From Ramicandelaber brevisporus (taxonomy: Eukaryota; Kickxellomycota; Ramicandelaberales; Ramicandelaberaceae): a stretch of DNA of 22,633 nt. The stretch covers positions 1 to 22,633 of the forward strand of contig MU603067.1 of assembly GCA_025201865.1 (NCBI GenBank), written 5' to 3'. Under the pieces are notes generated by a model. It did no database searches. It saw only the letters and a program-made list of their open reading frames with translations, and was not told the DNA's origin. Positions within the stretch are counted from its first letter, which is position 1. Each line of letters opens with the position of its first letter. A program made the position numbers and the translations under genes. This document shows positions 16,819-22,633 of this stretch, one piece after another.

Positions 16819-18399
16819 ATGAACAGGACGAGCACAGTGGTTCGATGGGCACTGCTGTCGCGTCTATTCGTGTTTCTGGTGGCGACTTCTGTTCGTTTGG
16901 TCGCCAAGGACTACGACACTTCACTCGACGTGTTGATATCCAGCGAGAATCCGACCTGGCTGCAGCAGCTCGTTTCAGCATTTGCCCGATGGGACAGTGT
17001 CCACTTTCTGGGTATCTCGTCTCACGGGTACATGTACGAACATGCTCACGCTTTCTTTCCGGGAATGCTGATGACGATGAGATATGCAGCATCGACGGTT
17101 TTGAAACCGATTGCGGATGTACACGGAGATGTTGCGACACAGATTCTGGCTGGAGTGATCATTTCGAATGCGGCATTTGTGGCGGCAGCTGCAGTGCTAT
17201 ACAAGCTGACCCGTGAGCTTACTAATCGAAGTGCACCTAGCGATAGCATACCTTCAGCCTCAGACACTGTGTCTATTGTGACAGATACTACTGCTGCAGA
17301 ATCAACACCAATTGGGACATCCTTGGCTGCCACAATCAGCAGGCGTGCTGTGAAACCATCTGCTGACAACAGTGATTCGCTAGCGGTTTCTTCATCAGAG
17401 TCAGCGGTCGATTCAACAGCATCATCATCCAAATATGACGATAGATTTGCATTGGTTACTGCAGCGCTATTCATCCTAACTCCATCTAACATGGTAATGT
17501 CGGCTGTTTATACCGAAAGTGTGTTTGCCTTCTTCTCGTTCAGCTGCATGTATTTTGTGGCCAAGAGACATCGTTTACTTGCAGCACTAATGGCATCACT
17601 CGCAACAAGCGTTCGCTCAAATGGATTGTTGTTGGTAGGCTTCTTCATCTTTGATGCACTGTTTGAGAGAACAAGCAGTGGAGCTTCAAAGTATTCTCAC
17701 TCATCATTGGCATTTAAGATCACTCGCACTATTGGGAACGGTGTTGTTCTAATTGTACAGATTCTGGCTGTATTTGCCCCATTTGTAGCTTTCCAGCGGT
17801 TTGGATTCACTCAATTCTGCTCAACCGTTGATGGTAGTGAAGTGTCTATTGAACAGAGCCCGTGGTGCAATGCTAGAATACCTCTTCTCTACTCATATGT
17901 ACAGGATCATTACTGGGATAATGGATTCCTGAAGTATTACAAACTCAAGCAGCTACCAAACTTCCTCATTGCAGCTCCAATGCTGTCAATATCTCTCCTC
18001 GGCCTGTATCGATATGCTATATCCGACTGGACTCGCTTCGTGTCCCTCGGACTGCAGTCATCCTCATCATCTTCTTCGGTACACAGTTTGCAAAGAAGGC
18101 ACTCCGTTCATCAGCCATTCTTCAGAAGTGCGTTACTGCCCCACATGTATCTACTTGGCTTTGTCTCGCTGTGGTGTGCTCTGTTTATGCATGTTCAAGT
18201 CTACATTCGGTTCATGACATCGTATCCTGCCGTGTATTGGTGCACTGCCTACTTTGTAACCACCAGCATCAAGCAGAAAGATATTGCTAGAACACGCAAG
18301 ATCTCATTAGGATGGACAGGAGCCATCATAATCACCTATTTCCTATTGTATGGCATTAGCAGCATCCCACTTTTTGCTCTCTTTTATCCACCCGCTTAA
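16819..18399 (+). CDS. GPI18: GPI mannosyltransferase 2 (Gpi18/PIG-V)
   Basis: Multi-spanning ER enzyme that adds the second mannose to the GPI anchor precursor from dolichol-phosphate mannose. 526 aa against 493 (human PIGV) and 433 (yeast Gpi18). Family signatures are clear: FARWDSVHFLGISSHGY at 55-71, with the catalytic-type Asp D59, YEHAHAFFPG at 73-82, SAVYTES at 218-224, RSNG at 276-279, and a C-terminal HVQVYIRFMTSYPAVYW. Several hydrophobic segments are visible (about 8-26, 108-128, 205-220, 225-240, 255-285, 305-325, 390-405, 440-470, 490-520). A Ser/Thr-rich hydrophilic insertion of about 70 residues (136-205) between early membrane segments explains the extra length. Start ATG in context cgagATGA. 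Confidence 0.93.
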   Translation: MNRTSTVVRWALLSRLFVFLVATSVRLVAKDYDTSLDVLISSENPTWLQQLVSAFARWDSVHFLGISSHGYMYEHAHAFFPGMLMTMRYAASTVLKPIADVHGDVATQILAGVIISNAAFVAAAAVLYKLTRELTNRSAPSDSIPSASDTVSIVTDTTAAESTPIGTSLAATISRRAVKPSADNSDSLAVSSSESAVDSTASSSKYDDRFALVTAALFILTPSNMVMSAVYTESVFAFFSFSCMYFVAKRHRLLAALMASLATSVRSNGLLLVGFFIFDALFERTSSGASKYSHSSLAFKITRTIGNGVVLIVQILAVFAPFVAFQRFGFTQFCSTVDGSEVSIEQSPWCNARIPLLYSYVQDHYWDNGFLKYYKLKQLPNFLIAAPMLSISLLGLYRYAISDWTRFVSLGLQSSSSSSSVHSLQRRHSVHQPFFRSALLPHMYLLGFVSLWCALFMHVQVYIRFMTSYPAVYWCTAYFVTTSIKQKDIARTRKISLGWTGAIIITYFLLYGISSIPLFALFYPPA

Positions 18400-18771
18400 A
18401 TCACAGTTGTATGTGTGGGTGTTTTTTTTTTCCCTGTCGTCAAGAGTCTAGCCTTGTTATTGTTTCTTTTCTTTTTCAACACTTTACGGTGAAGTCACAT
18501 GTGTTGAGGGCTAGCTGTTTCTTGTGGACAGCCGAGCCGGTGTTCTACAAAATAATATTCTGGCTATAACCTCCGCTCCGTGTGTATTGGAAACGAAGGT
18601 TTGTGACCCCAAAGCCGCGCGCTCTTTCTTTTTCTCTCTCACCTACCCTTCTCCTTTGTGCATCTCCACACAACAACCTCACCAAACCACAGCAAGCGAA
18701 CAGGTGAACAACCTAACAAGCGAACAACCTAACGAACGAACAAACGAGCGAATAGAGAGTCGCCCCCTATC
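18400..18771 (+). promoter_or_regulatory. spacer and leader of the lipid kinase gene
   Basis: 372 bp. The left part has a T run (18421-18433) that may belong to the GPI18 3' end. The right part (about 18672-18760) is an A/C-rich leader with short imperfect repeats of AACAACCTAAC and AAGCGAAC, lacking an ATG immediately before the start. No TATA box and no gene. Confidence 0.5.
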
Positions 18772-20049
18772 ATGTCTTCGAGGCACATAGCGTTCATCTT
18801 GAACGAGCGTAGCTCCAGCGGTCGTGGTAAGCGTGTCTGGGACCAGGTTGTTGCTCCAGAGGCTGAGCGCCTGCTGGGCAAGGATGGCTTCACTTTGCAC
18901 TTGACTCAAAGACCTCGCCATGGCACTGAGTTGGCCATTGAGCTCATCAACCAGCACTGCGCTGACACCACTCAAGCAGAGTCGAGCGACATTCGACTTG
19001 TTATAGTGTGCGTTGGAGGAGATGGCACAGTTAGCGAAGTGGTCAGTGGATACTTGGATGCAAATGGAGTCGGTAAGGGAGTGGCCATTGGAATCATTGC
19101 AGCTGGCACTGGCAATGACTTTGTCAAATCAATCCCTGGCTATCCTTCCAAAGACCCGGCTGCTGCACTGAGAGCAATCATTGCGTGTAAAACAATGCGT
19201 ATCTCTGCGGGAAGATACACTTGTAGAAGAATCCCAGGACAGACATATGGCGGGATTCAGTCTGCTGTCGCATCGCCGGCATTACCTCCATCGACATCAA
19301 CATCGCCTCCACCACTAGCGACTACCACTGCACTCGAAGCCACATTAAAAGATACTGAACTGCAGATTCAGACCGTTGATAGTGGAATCGGTAATAGCAC
19401 AGCTGATGTTGCTAAAGGTCAACGCCATGGCTACTTTGTTAATATTATCAGTTGCGCAATGAGTGGCGAGGTTATTAAGAACAGCGAGAGCTCTCCGCTT
19501 GTTAAGCTACTAGGCGGAACTCTTGGCTACTTGCTACTTGCTGCTTGGAATATCTTCAGCTTCAGAAACCGCCGTGCAAAGATTACATATTCTAGAGAAA
19601 ACACAACTGCAGAGCCTACAGCTACTTCCTCTTCTTCGTCTTCTTCAGTTATCAGTCTGGTGTTAAACCTATTCTTGCTATGCATTTGCAATGGCCAGTA
19701 CTTTGGTGGAGACATGCGTGTTTCCGATTCCGCCAAGCTTGATGATCCAAATCTCCATGCCGTTACAGTCTTTGATAGTGGTGTTTGGTTTGCATTGACT
19801 CGTCTGTTGCCTCAAATCAAGTTTGGTGCACTGTCCCGTTTAGCACCCAAATCAACCAGCGGCAATGTCGAGTCTCAGACTAAACCTCCTGCCGGCTCTA
19901 AGGCACGCTGCGATACTGTTACCCAAGTGACTGCCGAGCCTCAAACACCAGATGATCTCGTTTATGTTGAAGCTGATGGTGAGTTGGTTGGTGTATTGCC
20001 TATGCAAGTTACTGCTATCCCAAATGCCATCAATCTAATTATTTCTTGA
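18772..20049 (+). CDS. DAGK-catalytic-domain lipid kinase (YegS/sphingosine-kinase superfamily)
   Basis: Predicted ATP-dependent kinase of a lipid such as diacylglycerol or a sphingoid base. 425 aa. The N-terminal ATP-binding lobe has NERSSSGRGK at 11-20, the signature VGGDGTVSEVVSGY with GGDGT at 82-86, and IAAGTGNDFVKSI at 109-121. The C-terminal lobe has CNGQYFGGDMRVSDSAKLDD at 306-325 and VYVEADGELVGVLPMQV at 397-413, both typical of this superfamily. Ser/Thr/Pro-rich insertions (about 160-205, 278-292, 358-386) enlarge the C-terminal lobe. I cannot distinguish diacylglycerol from sphingoid substrate. The compact two-lobed form without C1 or PH domains looks closer to YegS/DgkB-type proteins than to yeast Lcb4/Lcb5. 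Its stop lies 34 bp from the stop of the convergent neighbour. Confidence 0.87.
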   Translation: MSSRHIAFILNERSSSGRGKRVWDQVVAPEAERLLGKDGFTLHLTQRPRHGTELAIELINQHCADTTQAESSDIRLVIVCVGGDGTVSEVVSGYLDANGVGKGVAIGIIAAGTGNDFVKSIPGYPSKDPAAALRAIIACKTMRISAGRYTCRRIPGQTYGGIQSAVASPALPPSTSTSPPPLATTTALEATLKDTELQIQTVDSGIGNSTADVAKGQRHGYFVNIISCAMSGEVIKNSESSPLVKLLGGTLGYLLLAAWNIFSFRNRRAKITYSRENTTAEPTATSSSSSSSVISLVLNLFLLCICNGQYFGGDMRVSDSAKLDDPNLHAVTVFDSGVWFALTRLLPQIKFGALSRLAPKSTSGNVESQTKPPAGSKARCDTVTQVTAEPQTPDDLVYVEADGELVGVLPMQVTAIPNAINLIIS

Positions 20050-20083
20050 AAGATAATCTAATTTTATAATCTTAATTCTAATC

Positions 20084-21106
20084 TTAATCTTGCATGCTAC
20101 TCATAATTTGCCCAAACAAGTCCTGTAATGCTACAAAGATGCGTTTGTCGCCATTCAGCATAATTTGCTCGGCCTGTTCCACTCGCTCCTCACTCGACAA
20201 ATCCACTACAATGGCACGAGTTGGTTTACTTGATTTCCGATTCTTGTACTCCAGTGCGACATGCATGTAAATACGATCCACTTCTGCCACCAACGTATCG
20301 ACCACAAAATTGACAAATGAACACGTGATATCCGTGGTGACCGAGGATGGTTCAATTCCATTGACATTGTACAATTCACGAATTGATTCTCTGCGCGAAA
20401 TATATGACTGCAGCTCGATCTCAATGTCACGTAAAGTTTGCTCGAATCTGTCGTGGCCAACGAGGGCTATCGTGGCGCTGGAGATAAAGGCTGGTATGTC
20501 GTGTCGAACAGCTACCAAGCGCTGAGATAGGAGTGTGCGAGATGAACTTATGTCAGGGCAGAGTAGTTGCACAATCGTCTTGAATGAAGATGGTGCCATT
20601 TCCCATTCTAAATCTGCAATGTCATCATCCTCATCGTTGTTATTTGTCACACTGAGTCTCTGATTATGAGTAGAGGGTTCACCAAGTGCCCAAAAGATGT
20701 GATATGGCTCCATGAACTTGGTTTCCCAAAATGAATCTAGTCTCATTCCAACCACCTTGACTTCGTTGTAATCGGTCACTTGTTGAATGCCACTGTCACT
20801 TGTTGCTAAAGTTCCTCGTGGTAGTGCACCAAGTTCCGTCACAAACGAGCCATTCTCGGCTAGCACCAAAGAACGCCCGCACAGCTGATGAGCTTGAACT
20901 CGGTGATCAAAGTCGTTATACCCCGTCTCGCCAGCTGATTGATTGTTTGAGTTGTGATCGTAAAGTGGACTTGAAAGAATGTTGTGTGAGAGTGGAGCTA
21001 GAGATTCGGCTTCAGCTAGCAAGACTTCAAGCTGCGCTTTACGATCTAGAAGGTCCAGGATACGATCGTGCTGTGCAGCTGCGTCTTGATTGTTGTTGTT
21101 TGTCAT
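20084..21106 (-). CDS. CENP-O/Mcm21-like inner kinetochore protein (tentative)
   Basis: First ATG at 21106 (340 aa); an upstream extension starts only at GTG and is Lys/Asn/Gln low complexity. A short coiled-coil segment lies at about 13-38 (DRILDLLDRKAQLEVLLAEA), then a linker, then a globular part. The segment VVGMRLDSFWETKFMEPYHI at 118-137 fits the CENP-O/Mcm21 signature (GIR.......F..PYY), a RWD-like kinetochore fold of the COMA/CCAN complex. The C-terminal half is helical (FEQTLRDIEIELQSYI; SFVNFVVDTLVAEVDRIYMHVALEY). Domain order and length fit CENP-O, but the similarity is weak, so another coiled-coil plus RWD protein remains possible. Convergent with the lipid kinase. Confidence 0.5.
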   Translation of the reverse strand: MTNNNNQDAAAQHDRILDLLDRKAQLEVLLAEAESLAPLSHNILSSPLYDHNSNNQSAGETGYNDFDHRVQAHQLCGRSLVLAENGSFVTELGALPRGTLATSDSGIQQVTDYNEVKVVGMRLDSFWETKFMEPYHIFWALGEPSTHNQRLSVTNNNDEDDDIADLEWEMAPSSFKTIVQLLCPDISSSRTLLSQRLVAVRHDIPAFISSATIALVGHDRFEQTLRDIEIELQSYISRRESIRELYNVNGIEPSSVTTDITCSFVNFVVDTLVAEVDRIYMHVALEYKNRKSSKPTRAIVVDLSSEERVEQAEQIMLNGDKRIFVALQDLFGQIMSSMQD

Positions 21107-21598
21107 CACGGATCGTTTTGTGCTTTGTTTGTGTTTGTGCTTTGTTTGTTTGTTTGTATTTTTATTTGTCGATTTCTGCAAAGTTAATCCAACATCATTT
21201 CGGATCGGACACACTTCATTTGTTTCTTCAAGCTGCTCGTTGATTTGCTCTCCTTAAGGTTGAGGAACCCGCTTTGTCATTATCACCACTATCAAGTCGA
21301 CAATCTGGGTGCGCCGATGAATGTTGATCATGGAAGCTTCCTTCAACCGAGCTGGCTATCATTGCTTACGTACAGAATGCATCAACGTGACCGCCTTTTG
21401 ACGATGACAAACTTTCAACTTCGGCGAATCAGAGCTCCTAGGAACCATTGAACAAGATGTAACATGCGAGGTACCATGACTGTTGCTTACGAACATACAC
21501 ATGGGAGGAAGGAAGGGAACGAATCGTCGTTGCTCAGGTTACGTTTGCTTACGCTTGATGCCGATGGTTGACGCCAAGCGAGCACGCTAACACTGCTG
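21107..21598. other. spacer upstream of the 8-Cys secreted gene and the CENP-O-like gene
   Basis: About 490 bp of divergent intergenic DNA. A TTTG-type tract (21117-21165) lies in the leader of the CENP-O-like gene. No gene supported; open frames lack any domain or signal. The promoter of the 8-Cys gene lies at the right end. Confidence 0.5.
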
Positions 21599-21606
21599 TA
21601 TAAATA
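21599..21606 (+). promoter_or_regulatory. TATA box of the 8-Cys secreted protein gene
   Basis: TATAAATA, 130 bp upstream of the ATG. The leader contains CACTCACACA (21658-21667), a word also present in the leader of the 65-aa peptide gene (11312-11321). An ATG at 21641 opens a 16-codon upstream frame ending at 21691. Confidence 0.65.
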
Positions 21607-21728
21607 CTCGGCCATCCGGCTTCAACATTCTATCTTCAAAATGCAGTTTTATTCATTCACTCACACAGCATCATCGCTTCTGCTTCCATAGAAACCATTT
21701 TCCTAGATCCTCCACTTAAATATCAAAG

Positions 21729-21956
21729 ATGAAGATTGCCGCCTCTACTGTTCTTTCCGCCGCTCTCCTCGCCGGCGTTGCCAATGCCTGGTCGTTCACT
21801 TGTGTCGGTGGCACCAAGGATGCCTGCCTCAAGTACACCAACTATCGCTGGGGTGGTGAGTCATGCTACGGTATTGGTAGCAAGATTGAGTGCCAGCGTG
21901 TCTGCAGAGTTGCGTGTGATATGGACTGGAAGAAGCCATGCGGCGGCTGCTATTAA
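21729..21956 (+). CDS. small secreted cysteine-rich protein, 75 aa, eight cysteines
   Basis: Family not recognised. The signal peptide (1-20, MKIAASTVLSAALLAGVANA) is textbook, with cleavage predicted after ANA. The mature 55 residues contain eight Cys (positions 25, 33, 46, 55, 59, 63, 71, 74), spaced C-x7-C-x12-C-x8-C-x3-C-x3-C-x7-C-x2-C, enough for four disulfides. It is rich in Tyr, Trp, Gly and Lys and ends GGCY. The C-x3-C-x3-C run followed by C-x2-C does not match hydrophobins, which are longer with a CC doublet pattern, or any defensin pattern I can place. Likely extracellular, as an effector, antimicrobial or adhesion-related protein. TATA box upstream and AATAAA at 22043-22048 downstream. 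No intron needed. Confidence 0.8.
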   Translation: MKIAASTVLSAALLAGVANAWSFTCVGGTKDACLKYTNYRWGGESCYGIGSKIECQRVCRVACDMDWKKPCGGCY

Positions 21957-22042
21957 ACAAAGCCATACTATAGTGCCAGGTAGGAGACACTTCCTGCTGA
22001 CCTCCCGACGAGAAGAGTCAAGCGAACTGGCGAGCCTAACCA

Positions 22043-22048
22043 AATAAA
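22043..22048 (+). terminator. polyadenylation signal AATAAA for the 8-Cys gene
   Basis: AATAAA 87 bp downstream of the stop codon. Confidence 0.45.
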
Positions 22049-22117
22049 TACTTTTGCACAGAATTGAAGGAACAAAATAGGTGAAGAGAAAAGGGAGTTT
22101 AGAACTGAACGACGCGC

Positions 22118-22146
22118 GCGGCGACTCCACACAAGCGGCTCGCCGC
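22118..22146. repeat. GC-rich inverted repeat
   Basis: GCGGCGA (22118-22124) and TCGCCGC (22140-22146), perfect 7-bp arms around 15 nt, preceded by alternating CGCGCG. It lies downstream of the 8-Cys gene. The rest of 21957-22548 shows no supported gene; an ATG directly followed by GTAAGT (22199-22207) could be a minimal first exon, but no partner exon is convincing. Confidence 0.55.
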
Positions 22147-22548
22147 ATTAAACTGCTATGATGCTATCAACCGCGGAACACTTCTAGAACGAGATGAAAT
22201 GGTAAGTTACGGACGTGGTGAACGGCATCTTTTTCATTAAGAAAGAATATTATGTAGTAACCTTTCCATATTCTTAACAAGTCATTTTTCAAAGCACTAT
22301 CGCTGTATTGAGAAGTACTGACACGAGCGAGTAAACGCTATCTAGTAAGCTAGCTAATCACCTCGTAGTGCAGTCTCATTCCAGTGTTCGATGGATTGGC
22401 AACAACAATATTTTTGTGGAAGTGCTGCCACTGCCCTTTGAAAGTGTCGTATCGAACTCGCAACACCTCTGTAGCTTGGGAGATCAAACCAGCATTCCCA
22501 GCGGAGCAACAGCCACCAACAAAGGTCAGACCACTGTGGCCAAAAGCA

Positions 22549-22633
22549 ATGAGTGACTCGGCAGCTGTTACGCCCGATTCCAGTCACACAGAGAGTGGAA
22601 GGGGGAAAGTGAAACATCGACTGCGCCGCAACC
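22549..22633 (+). CDS. possible 5' end of a gene running off the right edge
   Basis: ATG at 22549 opens 28 codons that stay open to the window end. The peptide is Ser-rich then basic (start MSDSAAVTPDSSHTESG, then Arg/Lys-rich), a composition usual for nuclear or RNA/DNA-binding protein N-termini. No TATA box is evident. The stretch is too short to identify a family; an overlapping minus-strand frame is less protein-like. Confidence 0.3.
   Translation, partial: MSDSAAVTPDSSHTESGRGKVKHRLRRN

Noticed and set aside
18672-18760. Short AACAACCTAAC / AAGCGAAC repeats, CRISPR-like at first sight
   Set aside because: Units are too short and directly adjacent without unique spacers; a simple A/C-rich leader.
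22440-22470. tRNA T-arm-like GAGTTCGATAC on the minus strand
   Set aside because: The flanking bases do not form the T stem, and no cloverleaf could be built; no other tRNA was found by eye.
22354-22617. 87-codon minus-strand frame near the right edge
   Set aside because: Cys/Trp-rich odd composition, no domain; overlaps the more protein-like + strand start at 22549.

Overview
This window looks like nuclear DNA from a compact fungal genome, most likely an early-diverging lineage; Kickxellomycotina-like is my best guess, and the sequence does not prove it. The reasons are short intergenic gaps, mostly intronless genes with a few GT-AG introns (54 and 316 nt proposed), Atp14-type ATP synthase subunit h, a Set9-type H4K20 methyltransferase with the C-terminal Cys region of fungal Set9, Kex2-like processing sites, and abundant CAA/CAG-type microsatellites that give poly-Gln, poly-Thr and poly-Ser tracts. 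Several long frames begin only at GTG or TTG. For a eukaryote I moved those starts to the first ATG (M14 carboxypeptidase, F-box gene, TPR/RPAP3_C gene, SET9, CENP-O-like gene).

Layout. 0.35-1.5 kb (-): secreted M14 metallocarboxypeptidase. 1.9-3.4 kb (-): F-box/leucine-rich protein that probably needs one short intron. 3.8-7.8 kb (-): large poly-Q-rich PP4R3/SMEK/Psy2 homologue. 7.8-8.8 kb: gene-free. 8.8-9.35 kb (-): UBC12, divergent from ATP14 (9.66-10.25 kb, +), which is split by a 316-nt intron. 10.25-11.38 kb: mostly gene-free. 11.38-11.58 kb (+): 65-aa secreted peptide precursor behind a strong TATA box. 11.6-12.9 kb: microsatellite-rich spacer. 12.88-13.73 kb (+): TPR plus RPAP3_C cochaperone, convergent with SET9 (13.86-15.49 kb, -). 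15.7-16.6 kb (-): USE1 SNARE, divergent from GPI18/PIG-V (16.8-18.4 kb, +). 18.8-20.05 kb (+): DAGK-type lipid kinase, convergent (34-bp gap) with a CENP-O/Mcm21-like gene (20.1-21.1 kb, -). 21.73-21.96 kb (+): 75-aa secreted protein with eight cysteines. The right edge may hold the first codons of another + gene.

Most genes are unrelated housekeeping functions (neddylation, ATP synthase, PP4 phosphatase, ER SNARE, GPI anchor synthesis, R2TP/HSP90, chromatin, kinetochore) and do not form a cluster. The accessory part is the pair of small secreted genes. Both have a textbook TATA box 130-180 bp upstream of the ATG and share a CACTCACACA word in the leader, which suggests strong or conditional expression. 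These two are the best candidates for something undescribed. I see no tRNA, rRNA, CRISPR array or transposon.
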